Positions 45,576 through 53,654 of a DNA stretch of 64,000 nucleotides are shown piece by piece. Source of the stretch: DATGZX01 sp035296965 (GTDB taxonomy: Bacteria; Planctomycetota; Planctomycetia; Gemmatales; Gemmataceae); NCBI GenBank assembly GCA_035296965.1, contig DATGZX010000101.1:1-64000 (forward strand), given 5' to 3'. Every line of letters begins with the position of its first letter. The stretch's first letter is position 1. The notes beneath the pieces were generated by a model. The model searched no databases. It saw only the letters and a list, made by a program, of their open reading frames with translations, and was not told where the DNA came from. Made by a program: the position numbers and the translations under genes.

Positions 45576-45632
45576 GCTCTTCGGCCAGTTTGGCTGCACC
45601 TCACTGCTCAAGATCTTTTCCTTCTCGACCCG

Positions 45633-46979
45633 TTACTTACCGCCTTGTTCCGCTGCCAACGAGAGACAGACGATCTCCTTGTCATTGCGTGCGTAAATAC
45701 AGCGGTTGGCAAACGCAGGGTGGGACCAAACAATGTCGCGGCCCCAGGCGACGGTGGTTGGCTCGATGATATGCGTGCGGCTGATTTCTTCGTATGCCTT
45801 GGGAGTCAACTTCGCGATGATCAGGTTGCCTTTTTCGGTAACAAGGAAGAAGCGGTCGCCATTCTTGATCAGGAACGTGTCGCCCGACCTTGCTTTTTTG
45901 TTGTTATTGGGGGCCATCGTATTCCAGAGCCGCTCTCCTGTGTCAGCCTTGACGCAGACCAGTTCACCATCATTGGTACAGCCGTAGATATAGCCATTTT
46001 CGAAGAACGGTGTGCTGAATACGCTGTACATCCCCTTGGTCTTGTCCCCACGCCAAACTACCTGGGCGCTCGGCTTATCGGCATCAAGATGGAACATGAT
46101 CGCTGTAGTCATCGCGGCGGTGATAAAGAGCGAGTCACCCAGCTTGCGCGGCGTGGGGATCGACATGCCCGAATAGGCATTGACCGGCTCCGACCAGTAA
46201 ACCTTGCCGGTCTCAGGGTCGAGCCCATTGATCGCTTGCGCGTGCCAGATGATGAGCTGGCGCTTGCCTCCCGCCTCGTAGATCATGGGCGGACAGTAGC
46301 CAGTCTCACGCGCCGTCAGCGCCCGCCAAATCTCCTTGCCTGTGTCCTTATCGAAGGCCACTGTCGTGCTTTCCTTGCCGCCGACCATGCAGATCAGCTT
46401 CTTGCCGTCGAGGAGCGGATGCGCAGAAAAGCCCCAGATTGGAGCCTTCGTATTGTATTCCTTCTCCAGATCGTGCGACCAAACCGGCTTGCCGCTCTCT
46501 GCATCCAGGCAGTAGAGATTGCCCTGGGCACCCAGCGTGTAAACCTTGCCATCATGAACGACAGGCGTCGTGCGCGGACCGAGCGAGTAGGAAATCGTGT
46601 AAGGACAATCGTACTCAAATTTCCAGAGAATCTTGCCGTCTGCCTCATTCAAACAGAGAACACGTTCGAGGCCTGCTCGCTTGCTCCGGTCAAAGTCGTT
46701 CTTGGGTTTTTGCACGCCTTTCGCGAGAACCCTATCGGTGACGTAGACGCGGCCTCCGGCCACGGCTGGGCCGGAGTAGCCGGCCGCGATCGGAGTTCGC
46801 CAGCGGACCGGCAGTTTGCCGTCGGGGAATTTCTCCACAAGTCCTGTCTCGCGCCAGATGCCATCGCGCTGTGGCCCCAGCCATTGCGGCCAGTCATCCG
46901 CACGAGCCGTCTGACTGCCAATGAAGGAACAGAGCAAACCAACGGTGATCCACGCAGTTTTGTTCAGACTCGAAGTCAT
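45633..46979 (-). CDS. Exported PQQ-like beta-propeller protein 5
   Basis: This 448-residue protein has a signal peptide ('MTSSLNKTAWITVGLLCSF', ending 'TARA') followed by 'DDWPQWLGPQRDGIW'. Blades include 'CLNEADGKILWKFEY', 'CLDAESGKPVWSHDL' and 'AFDKDTGKEIWRAL'. It belongs to the same group as the four propeller proteins on the opposite strand but is transcribed convergently. The ATG at 46979 has AGAGG upstream. It follows the Tat-exported protein by 103 bases. Confidence 0.88.
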   Translation of the reverse strand: MTSSLNKTAWITVGLLCSFIGSQTARADDWPQWLGPQRDGIWRETGLVEKFPDGKLPVRWRTPIAAGYSGPAVAGGRVYVTDRVLAKGVQKPKNDFDRSKRAGLERVLCLNEADGKILWKFEYDCPYTISYSLGPRTTPVVHDGKVYTLGAQGNLYCLDAESGKPVWSHDLEKEYNTKAPIWGFSAHPLLDGKKLICMVGGKESTTVAFDKDTGKEIWRALTARETGYCPPMIYEAGGKRQLIIWHAQAINGLDPETGKVYWSEPVNAYSGMSIPTPRKLGDSLFITAAMTTAIMFHLDADKPSAQVVWRGDKTKGMYSVFSTPFFENGYIYGCTNDGELVCVKADTGERLWNTMAPNNNKKARSGDTFLIKNGDRFFLVTEKGNLIIAKLTPKAYEEISRTHIIEPTTVAWGRDIVWSHPAFANRCIYARNDKEIVCLSLAAEQGGK

Positions 46980-47082
46980 CTCGCAAGTCCTCTGAAGAAC
47001 AAAATGAAAGGGTTTTCGGGCTGCTCGGCAGCAAGGCAGCGCCCCGCGCGCCCCCGCCAGTCTGCGGGGGCGCATTGTCCAC

Positions 47083-48612
47083 CTAGACCTTCTCGAGGGC
47101 AGAACGGGCCCGTTCGACAAGCGGGTTATCCTTGTCTCCGGAGCCTTTGAGATTGAACATGCTCGTCGCCAGGTAGCGGTTCCGCCAGGTAGGACTCGCA
47201 TGATAAAAATCCTCGAGGGCCGCAGAACTGAATTTGTAATCGTGCGCGTCGGTGCCCTTGGCGAAAATGAGACGGCGCGCCGCCGTCATGAGCGCCTGCG
47301 GGCTAACGCTTCCGCTTTCGAGCAGAGCCAGCGTCTTGCGCGCGGCAAGCAGACGGTCCTTGCTCACGTCCGTCAAAATCTCCCCAACGGCATCGGGGCC
47401 GGTCGCCTTCAACTCAGCCTTCTCCAGGGTGTCGACCTGTCGCTCCTCATGCAAACCATTGGCCATGCGTTTATGGAACAATGCAAGGAATGCCGCTGCC
47501 TGCAGCATGAGCAGCATCCGGGTCTGGTCGTTGCCGCTAGCTTCATACCCATAATGCAGAGCATTCACGGAAGTCACGCAGTGGATGCCAATGATGCCAG
47601 GTTGCTGCATAATCAATTCGCCGGCCTTGAGAAACATACCGTCCCACAAAGAGGACGGGTGAACTCCCTTGTTTACGAGCTCCACGACATGTTCACAGGC
47701 GTCAGCCGCGGAAGCGGTTCGCGAAGATTTGAGCAGCTCAGCGGTTGCTTCGGGAGAGCGTTTTCCCGCCTGCCAGTCAGCCCGGATGGCCGCGGCACGC
47801 TTGACATTCTCGCGCCAGGGTAGGTCGGGCTCAGCGTTGCGCCGAGCCGGATTATCGCCCTCATGTTCAAGAAGAGCATAAGCCAGCGAACGCATGATCG
47901 CCTCGGCGTGGCGCCAACCAATGGTTTGCAGCGTGCGCCAGGAATTCGCGGTGTAAATCGCCTTGTGGCCGATGTCGCGGAAATCACGAGCCCCGTAACG
48001 CCAAAACAATTCAATGACTTCCCCTGCTCCGGCGCTGCGCACCAGGGAAACTATCGCACGGTCGGCCCCTTCTTCGTCCCAGTTGTCCATGGCCTGGGTG
48101 AAGCGCTCCCTGGCCTGCGAACTGGAAGGAAGCTTGCCCTCTGCCACCGGGGCCATCACCCAGCCGCTTTCGGTCTGGTTTTGCGCTTGCGACTTTTTGA
48201 AATTATCGAGTGCCCAGAACAGCGGCAGCCAGCGCTCGCGATCCGGCATGGCCAGGCTTGCCAGGTGGGCCGAATTCACAACCAGCACGGCGTGGAACTT
48301 GAAACCGACAGGACGGGGTTGAATGCTGCGCGCACCGGCAAGAAAGAGCGCGGCCAGCAGTTGCTGATAGCCAACGCCCTCATGCATTTGCCCGGCGACC
48401 GATTCGAAAAGTCGTTCCCGAGGCGTATCCTCGATCAAACGAACCAGAGGTTCGATGTCGGAGCTGAGCTGCACCTTTTCGCGCGGCACCTTGGCGTCCG
48501 CGGCAGAAACAGGTGGGAGGCGATGGAGAAATGCCAGATCGCCAAGGCCGGCAAGGGCCCCGGCTTTCAAACTGCTGCCTACGAAATCGCGACGGGAAAG
48601 GGGACGGAACAT
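47083..48612 (-). CDS. Tat-exported protein of unknown function
   Basis: This 509-residue protein has a twin-arginine signal ('MFRPLSRRDFVGSSLKAGAL', ending 'VSAADA') and a mature part that is mostly helical with many Trp, His and Arg residues. Tat export suggests it folds with a cofactor before export, but no cofactor motif is apparent. The ATG at 48612 is chosen because AGGAGG lies five bases upstream; a GTG at 48618 is less likely. It is downstream of the oxidase locus and may be cotranscribed with it. I recognise no family. Confidence 0.75.
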   Translation of the reverse strand: MFRPLSRRDFVGSSLKAGALAGLGDLAFLHRLPPVSAADAKVPREKVQLSSDIEPLVRLIEDTPRERLFESVAGQMHEGVGYQQLLAALFLAGARSIQPRPVGFKFHAVLVVNSAHLASLAMPDRERWLPLFWALDNFKKSQAQNQTESGWVMAPVAEGKLPSSSQARERFTQAMDNWDEEGADRAIVSLVRSAGAGEVIELFWRYGARDFRDIGHKAIYTANSWRTLQTIGWRHAEAIMRSLAYALLEHEGDNPARRNAEPDLPWRENVKRAAAIRADWQAGKRSPEATAELLKSSRTASAADACEHVVELVNKGVHPSSLWDGMFLKAGELIMQQPGIIGIHCVTSVNALHYGYEASGNDQTRMLLMLQAAAFLALFHKRMANGLHEERQVDTLEKAELKATGPDAVGEILTDVSKDRLLAARKTLALLESGSVSPQALMTAARRLIFAKGTDAHDYKFSSAALEDFYHASPTWRNRYLATSMFNLKGSGDKDNPLVERARSALEKV

Positions 48613-48690
48613 AGGCACCTCCTAGATGAGCCGATCGGCCTAGAAACACTCTGAAGGAGCCATGGAGAGGGGCGGGCCAAAACAGGCGGG

Positions 48691-49029
48691 CTACGGCGAT
48701 AATGCGTCTCGCTGTTCCCGGTCTGGCGTCGTGCTATCCGTAAACTCAGCGGCTCCCTCCGAGACTGGAATCTGTGATTGGGCTCTTTTAAGCGCTGCGC
48801 GATAGCCTCGATAGACAAAGAGCCCGCCCGCGCCCAACAGGAAGTAAGGCACCCCTACCATCAGGTAAATGCTCTGGTTATAGGCGCGCGCTTCCTGGAG
48901 CGGATCGTCAACCTCCGAACCGGAGGACGTATTCATGTCCTGTCAGGCAGGGCAAGCGTACGCTGTGTGCGGCAAGCACAAGACGGCAAACATTGCCACC
49001 ATTGCCGAGAGGAGGATAAGTTGCTTCAT
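48691..49029 (-). CDS. Candidate selenoprotein: signal peptide, CPAU motif, membrane segment (UGA read in frame)
   Basis: From the ATG at 49029 (AAGGA nine bases upstream) the frame encodes 28 residues, a clean signal peptide ending 'AYACPA'. A UGA at 48943-48945 follows, and the same frame then continues for 83 more codons to a TAG. If UGA is selenocysteine the product is 112 residues: signal peptide, C-x-x-U redox-like motif, an acidic linker, one transmembrane segment ('YLMVGVPYFLLGAGGLFVY') and a polar tail. The downstream part alone would start at an ATG at 48936 whose only ribosome site is one base away, which argues for read-through. A hairpin lies right after the UGA. The gene sits next to the SCO-like gene of the oxidase locus, whose thiol chemistry would suit a selenol partner. 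The alternatives are a true stop with a separate small gene at 48936, or a TGC-to-TGA mutation. Confidence 0.6.
48912..48926 (-). promoter_or_regulatory. Candidate bacterial SECIS hairpin
   Basis: On the minus strand, CCTCCG-GTT-CGGAGG forms a six-pair stem (or five pairs with a GGTTC loop). It begins 16 bases after the UGA at 48943-48945, so the loop is about 21-22 bases from the UGA. That is within the spacing reported for bacterial SECIS elements, and the loop starts with G. The flanking CGT and ACG can extend the stem past a small bulge. Confidence 0.45.
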
Positions 49030-49068
49030 GAAATCAATTCCTTTCAATGCGCTTATTCTAGTCCAGGC

Positions 49069-50109
49069 TCAGCGCGAGGGATAGAGCTGGTACAGCATCC
49101 AGTAAACAACCACGCCTGTGATCGACACATAAAACCAAATCGGCAGCGTCCAGCGAGCGATTTTCACGTGCCGGGCCAGCCGGTCGCGAAGGCCCTGATA
49201 AGCCGTGTACAAGGCGAGCGGCGCCGCCACAATCGCCAGCAGTGTGTGCGACGTCAATATCGCGAAGTAGATCGGTTTCGAAAAGCCGGGGCCCGTGAAG
49301 TGTGTTGCTTGCCCATGACGCACGACGAAGTGGTAATACAGGTACGAGACGAGGAAGAGCGTGGATATGCCCAAGGCCGACAGCATGCAAGCCTTGTGCA
49401 GCTTGATGGCCCGCCGTCGAATCGAAGCATAGCCCAGCACTAGCAGCACGGCGCTTGTGCCATTGAGCAGAGCGTTTAGGGCCGGCAAATCATTCGGCCA
49501 GCTCCCGGGTTCCCGCGGTAAGAGGGTCGGAATCTTCTGCTCGAGCTTTGCCACTGCTTCCGGTTCCTGCGCGTCGTAATAGCCCCGGATGTGGCCCTGG
49601 CGGTCGACGAGGGCAAGGAGCGTGCTATGCATGACCTCGTACCCCGGCTTTCGGTCCTCGCCCTTGTTTTGCTCCGCGGCCAAGTGAAAGCCATCGCGAA
49701 TTAAGGGATAGACTTTGTCAGGATCCCCGGTCAAGAATAACCAGCGCTGTGGATCTGCTCCATAACGAGCGGCATACTCGCGCAGCACGGCCGGCTTATC
49801 GTATTCAGGATCCACCGTGAAGCTGACCAGGACGACGTCCTTAGAGCCGGACAGACCGTGCTGCAGGCGTGCCATCGTACCGCTTACCTGGGCGCATGGT
49901 CCCGCACAGCGCGTAAAGATGAACGCCGCCACCCAAACCTTGCCGGCAAGATCCGCTCGGTGGATCTCTTGGCCGCCACGTTCGGTGAGGGAAAAATCGC
50001 TGATGGGGCCAAGGTCATCCGCTGCGATTGCGGGAGTTGTGGTTGAATTGCATCCTGCAAAAAAACAGAGTAGTGCGGCCGCAAGTGCCTGGCCGATCAA
50101 GGGTCGCAT
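49069..50109 (-). CDS. SCO1/SenC copper chaperone fused to a DUF420 membrane domain
   Basis: This 346-residue protein has a lipobox ('LLCFFAGC', Cys20). An SCO domain follows with the copper-binding Cys68 and Cys72 ('FTRCAGPCAQ') and His161 ('YEVMHSTLL'), then a C-terminal DUF420-like domain (about 205-346) with four or five transmembrane segments ('KPIYFAILTSHTLLAI', 'HKACMLSAL'). SCO delivers copper to the CuA site of subunit II; DUF420 proteins (CtaM) are needed for aa3 oxidase assembly in Firmicutes. The fusion joins two assembly factors in one chain. Confidence 0.9.
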   Translation of the reverse strand: MRPLIGQALAAALLCFFAGCNSTTTPAIAADDLGPISDFSLTERGGQEIHRADLAGKVWVAAFIFTRCAGPCAQVSGTMARLQHGLSGSKDVVLVSFTVDPEYDKPAVLREYAARYGADPQRWLFLTGDPDKVYPLIRDGFHLAAEQNKGEDRKPGYEVMHSTLLALVDRQGHIRGYYDAQEPEAVAKLEQKIPTLLPREPGSWPNDLPALNALLNGTSAVLLVLGYASIRRRAIKLHKACMLSALGISTLFLVSYLYYHFVVRHGQATHFTGPGFSKPIYFAILTSHTLLAIVAAPLALYTAYQGLRDRLARHVKIARWTLPIWFYVSITGVVVYWMLYQLYPSR

Positions 50110-50161
50110 GAAGAGTTATTCTCGTGTGGCGATTACTGGGCCCGGAGGGCCCGCGAATGTA

Positions 50162-50353
50162 GCCAGGGGCTTCAGCCCCTGGCAGGCTGCGTCCGGAGGG
50201 CCCAGGGGTGGAAGCCTCACCCCGCGTGCCAGGGCCTGAAGTCCCTGGCTAGTCACGCGCGCCCTCCGGGCGGAGAAATCATGGCACTACCGCGTGCCAG
50301 GGCCTGAAGTCCCTGGCTAGTCACGCGCGCCCTCCGGGTGAAGAAATCATGGC
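50162..50353. repeat. Palindromic and 68-bp tandem repeat array
   Basis: Two units of 68 bases start at 50223 and 50291 (CGCGTGCCAGGG...), each containing the palindrome CCAGGG-CCTGAAGT-CCCTGG followed by CACGCGCGCCCTCCGGG. A related palindrome, GCCAGGGGC-TTCA-GCCCCTGGC type, lies at 50162-50183. This fills most of the 303-base gap (50110-50412) between the SCO gene and subunit IV; no gene is apparent in it. Confidence 0.85.
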
Positions 50354-50412
50354 TCCGCGGTCCAATCTCCTGCCGGCAATTCGCGTGTAAAACTCGCGGG
50401 CGGCGGCGGGCT

Positions 50413-50733
50413 CTAGTTGTGCCAGTCCAACACCATGTCGGGCAAAAGCACCACGATCAACATCGCTCCAAGAATGAAGGTCGGGAAGATCAGGTAATAG
50501 ATCTTGGGCCAATCCAGAATAAGGTGCATGAAATAGGTGCCCACCAGCACTGCTTTGATTACAGCGACCCCAAGGATCAGCGCGAAGCCGGTATGCGCAC
50601 CGAGCAGCTCATGGCGAACTGCGCTATTCACGAGGAATGAAATTGCCGTGAAAATGCTCAGCGCGCCGAACACCACCATGTATGCCTTGAAGCCCGGTCC
50701 TGCGTGGTGCTCCGAGCTATGCGGGTCGGTCAT
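50413..50733 (-). CDS. ctaF: Cytochrome c oxidase subunit IV (CtaF-like)
   Basis: This 106-residue protein has a His-rich N-terminus ('MTDPHSSEHH') and three hydrophobic segments, with 'AVIKAVLVGTYFMHL' as in prokaryotic subunit IV/CyoD-type proteins. It follows the subunit III gene by 70 bases in the same direction. The ATG at 50733 has GGGAG nine bases upstream and is preferred over M at 50754. It is a small accessory subunit of the aa3 oxidase. Confidence 0.85.
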   Translation of the reverse strand: MTDPHSSEHHAGPGFKAYMVVFGALSIFTAISFLVNSAVRHELLGAHTGFALILGVAVIKAVLVGTYFMHLILDWPKIYYLIFPTFILGAMLIVVLLPDMVLDWHN

Positions 50734-50803
50734 CAAAGTATCTCCCAAGGGCAAGCGACATTCTTCCTTTTAGAAACTGGGGAAGTTCACCCCAAAACGT
50801 CAA

Positions 50804-51679
50804 CTAGACCAGGTAAAGGAGAGGGAAGAGGAAGATCCACACGATATCGACAAAGTGCCAGTACAGGCCGGTCATTTCGAGAAAGCCGGCATGTTGCACG
50901 CCAAGCCGCCCCCTGCCAGCCATCAACAAGATGATGACAAAGATAACCAGTCCGCCAAACACGTGCAGCGCGTGGAACCCGGTCATGGCGAAATAGCACG
51001 AGGCCCAGAGATTCCCGAATGGAATCACTGGCGAAATATGCAGCTCCGGATAGTTGGCTTCCGTTTTGTGCTTCTCTAGGATTTCCTTGACGCGCTGGCC
51101 GGCCACCTGCGGGGTCAATTGCGACCGTCCATCCTTCAACTCCAATTCGGCAAGTAGCTTCTGGCAATCCTCCAAGGCAGGGCCGGCCTCATTGGGATGC
51201 GCGACGATTTCGTTGAGTTGTTCACGGACTTTTTCGATATATTGCGTCCCACGCGGTTCGGTCAGGCGATCGAAAACGTGACCGGGCAGGATATCGTGGT
51301 CGTACTTGGAGCGGTATTCAACTGCCTTAACAACAAGGAACACCCCGCCAAGGGCCAGGGTCACAGCGACGTATCTGGCCGCGGCGCCGACATTGCCCTT
51401 GGTCAAGGCGAAGTGAGCCAGCACCACGGTCACGCTGCTGCAAATGAGAACGAAGGTATTAAAGGCCCCGATCCATTCGACAAGGTGCACATCTTCTGGA
51501 ATTGGCCAAGGTTCGCTTCTGGTGGGCGTCCCGTTCCGCAATACGACATAAACGCCGATCAGTCCTGTGAAGAACATGATCTCGGTGGCCAGGAATATCC
51601 ACACGGCCAGCTTGCCGTTGGGTACCGGCGCCCCCATGTGCAAAATTGGTTCTTCGTGAACAGCAGTTGCGTTTGCCAT
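50804..51679 (-). CDS. ctaE: Cytochrome c oxidase subunit III with a soluble insertion
   Basis: This 291-residue protein has the subunit III helices ('[19 protein letters not shown]', '[20 protein letters not shown]', '[19 protein letters not shown]', '[19 protein letters not shown]'). Between helices 4 and 5 there is an insertion of about 90 polar residues (about 140-230, with Glu/Lys/Gln helices), which standard subunit III lacks. The ATG at 51679 is the first in a good context. It is part of the oxidase operon and is essential for complex stability rather than catalysis. Confidence 0.93.
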   Translation of the reverse strand: MANATAVHEEPILHMGAPVPNGKLAVWIFLATEIMFFTGLIGVYVVLRNGTPTRSEPWPIPEDVHLVEWIGAFNTFVLICSSVTVVLAHFALTKGNVGAAARYVAVTLALGGVFLVVKAVEYRSKYDHDILPGHVFDRLTEPRGTQYIEKVREQLNEIVAHPNEAGPALEDCQKLLAELELKDGRSQLTPQVAGQRVKEILEKHKTEANYPELHISPVIPFGNLWASCYFAMTGFHALHVFGGLVIFVIILLMAGRGRLGVQHAGFLEMTGLYWHFVDIVWIFLFPLLYLV

Positions 51680-51744
51680 AAGTCTGTTTAGCCTTCCATC
51701 TTCTCGAGTTCCTGGTCCCCTGACCCGCGGAACCGAAATCATCT

Positions 51745-52647
51745 CTATACACCATCCAGCAAGAGCAGTGCAAGCAGAGCGGGCAAGTACAGCAGGGATA
51801 CGCGCACGACGCTCCGGGCCCGAAGCACTGAATGCCGCTGCGAAAAACTGACGGTAAATCCCAGAAAGAGCACTCCCAGGAGAATAGCACCAACCAGGTA
51901 AATCCCGCCCGTTCGGCCAAGCATGAAGGGCGCCAGGCTGACGGGAATCAAAGCAACGCAATAGGCGACCATTTGCCGGCTGCTCATCACTCCTGCGCGG
52001 TCCAGCACCGGCAACATGCAAAGTCCAGCCCGCTCGTAGTCCTCGCGGTAGATCCACGCGATCGCCAGGAAGTGCGGCACCTGCCAGAGGAAGATGATTG
52101 CGAATAATGCCACGATCTCAGGATCAATCGAGCCGCGCACCGCCGCCCAGCCGATGACTGGCGGCAAGGCCCCCGGGACAGCACCCACCAATGTGTTCAG
52201 TGAAGTCCTGCGCTTCAACGGCGTGTAGACGAAGACGTAACTCAAAAATGTAAACGCGGCGACGAATGCGGCCAACCAATGGCTGAGGAGCACTGCCAAA
52301 TACGCGACCCCGCCCACACCGAAGACGCCTCCGAAGATAAGGACTTCGAGCGGTTGCAATCGGCCTGCCGGCAGCGGTCGATTCTCGGTTCGCTGCATCA
52401 GGCCATCGCTTTCCCGTTCCAGCAGTTGATTGAGTGCGCTTGCCCCCGCAGCCACGAGGGCTGTACCAATCAATGTGTGGCAAAGGACGGACCAATCCGG
52501 CGCACCCCGACTCGCCAAAAGCCCACCCGTTGCCACGGTTACCAGCACCATGACCGTAATGCGCGGCTTGATCAATTCCACGTAATCGGCAATACGGGTC
52601 TGCACCAGGGGAGACGCTTCGGAGACGATCATCGTGCCAACTTTCAT
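51745..52647 (-). CDS. ctaB: Protoheme IX farnesyltransferase
   Basis: This 300-residue membrane prenyltransferase has seven or more hydrophobic segments and the polyprenyl-diphosphate motif region '[20 protein letters not shown]' around residues 70-89 ('NxxxxxxSD...RT'). A second motif, '[20 protein letters not shown]', matches the UbiA-family site. It makes haem O from haem B, the substrate of CtaA. Its ATG overlaps the stop of ctaA by four bases. Confidence 0.95.
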   Translation of the reverse strand: MKVGTMIVSEASPLVQTRIADYVELIKPRITVMVLVTVATGGLLASRGAPDWSVLCHTLIGTALVAAGASALNQLLERESDGLMQRTENRPLPAGRLQPLEVLIFGGVFGVGGVAYLAVLLSHWLAAFVAAFTFLSYVFVYTPLKRRTSLNTLVGAVPGALPPVIGWAAVRGSIDPEIVALFAIIFLWQVPHFLAIAWIYREDYERAGLCMLPVLDRAGVMSSRQMVAYCVALIPVSLAPFMLGRTGGIYLVGAILLGVLFLGFTVSFSQRHSVLRARSVVRVSLLYLPALLALLLLDGV

Positions 52648-53624
52648 GCCGCTCCCTCCAGGCGACTGGCGGGGGCAGATACAACCTGAATGGCGATCAC
52701 TCGCCCGCGGCGCGTCCAGAGAGCGATTACGAAGGCGGTCGCAAAGATACCTGAACCCGCGAGGAAATGGGCCGTCCGGACAACACCTTGTGGGGCCGTG
52801 ATCGGCTTCAAATCAGCGATCATTCCCGAAGAGAATTTCATCATCCAGGCCTCGACGCCAAGCATCAGCTGGATGGTGAGGAAGCATGCCAAAAGGCTTG
52901 CTGCCAACGTCAGGCGTCCGTCAGGTCTCGGAGCCGCAAAGATACATTTCATCAGCCAAACGACCGTAGCCACGATGGCAAATGCGAATAAAAGATGACC
53001 GCGCTGGCCCAGGCCCGAAGACGTGTGCCGCACAAAGCCGCCGAGAACTAGCTGGCAATAAACGAGGACTGCCGTCCAGAGCGACCAGCGCCGCAACTGA
53101 GTTCCGTCATCATCTGCCGGATCCAGGCGCGCGGGCGTGTTCCAACCCCGCGAAGTAAGAACTGCCACACTGACAAGCAGTGCGAACACGATCTGAGCAA
53201 AACATCCGTGTATAAGCGCCAGGTCGGTACCAACGAGTGCATGCAAGCGCACCCGGAAGCCACCCAGGAGCCCCTGGGCAATCACGCCCAGCAAGGTCGC
53301 TATGCCGAGCCAGCCAAGAAGTCGCCTCGGCTGGTAACGCCAAAGGCCGATAGCTAGGACGATGGCACAGCAGCCGACGATATAGCCCGCCAGCCGATGA
53401 GAATGCTCGATGAGAAAGCCCGGGCCCGGTTCTTGCCAGGAGATCAAGAGGAGGTGCCAGGGCACGGTCGGCCAGATGGGATCTGCCATGCCCACCCGAA
53501 AGGTTGTCACCACGGCGCCGAGTGCAAGCAACACAACGGTAGCACAAGCCGTCAAAATGGCCCAGTAACGCAGCCATCGCGGCGGAGCATCGGAAACAAC
53601 AAGGTGGTTCGCGTCAGTGCTCAA
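52644..53624 (-). CDS. ctaA: Haem A synthase
   Basis: This 326-residue protein has about eight hydrophobic segments in two four-helix halves. Conserved His residues lie in 'IEHSHRLAGYIVG' and 'ALIHGCFAQIVFAL', then 'FVRHTSSGLGQRGHLLFAFA' and 'VVRTAHFLAGSGIF', as expected for the haem-binding His of CtaA. It oxidises haem O to haem A for the oxidase. The start is a TTG at 53624 with no strong ribosome site, so the exact N-terminus is uncertain. It lies between ctaD and ctaB. Confidence 0.93.
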   Translation of the reverse strand: MSTDANHLVVSDAPPRWLRYWAILTACATVVLLALGAVVTTFRVGMADPIWPTVPWHLLLISWQEPGPGFLIEHSHRLAGYIVGCCAIVLAIGLWRYQPRRLLGWLGIATLLGVIAQGLLGGFRVRLHALVGTDLALIHGCFAQIVFALLVSVAVLTSRGWNTPARLDPADDDGTQLRRWSLWTAVLVYCQLVLGGFVRHTSSGLGQRGHLLFAFAIVATVVWLMKCIFAAPRPDGRLTLAASLLACFLTIQLMLGVEAWMMKFSSGMIADLKPITAPQGVVRTAHFLAGSGIFATAFVIALWTRRGRVIAIQVVSAPASRLEGAA

Positions 53625-53654
53625 GGTACTACTGTCTTGAAATCAGGCTTACGT

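Noticed and set aside
45555..47150. 531-codon plus-strand frame opposite propeller gene 5
   Set aside because: Antisense to a clear exported propeller protein; it has no recognisable domain and arises from GC-rich codon bias.
48691..48936. Stand-alone 81-residue membrane protein starting at 48936
   Set aside because: Kept only as an alternative: its ribosome site would be one base from the ATG, and the upstream in-frame signal peptide ending at UGA is better supported.
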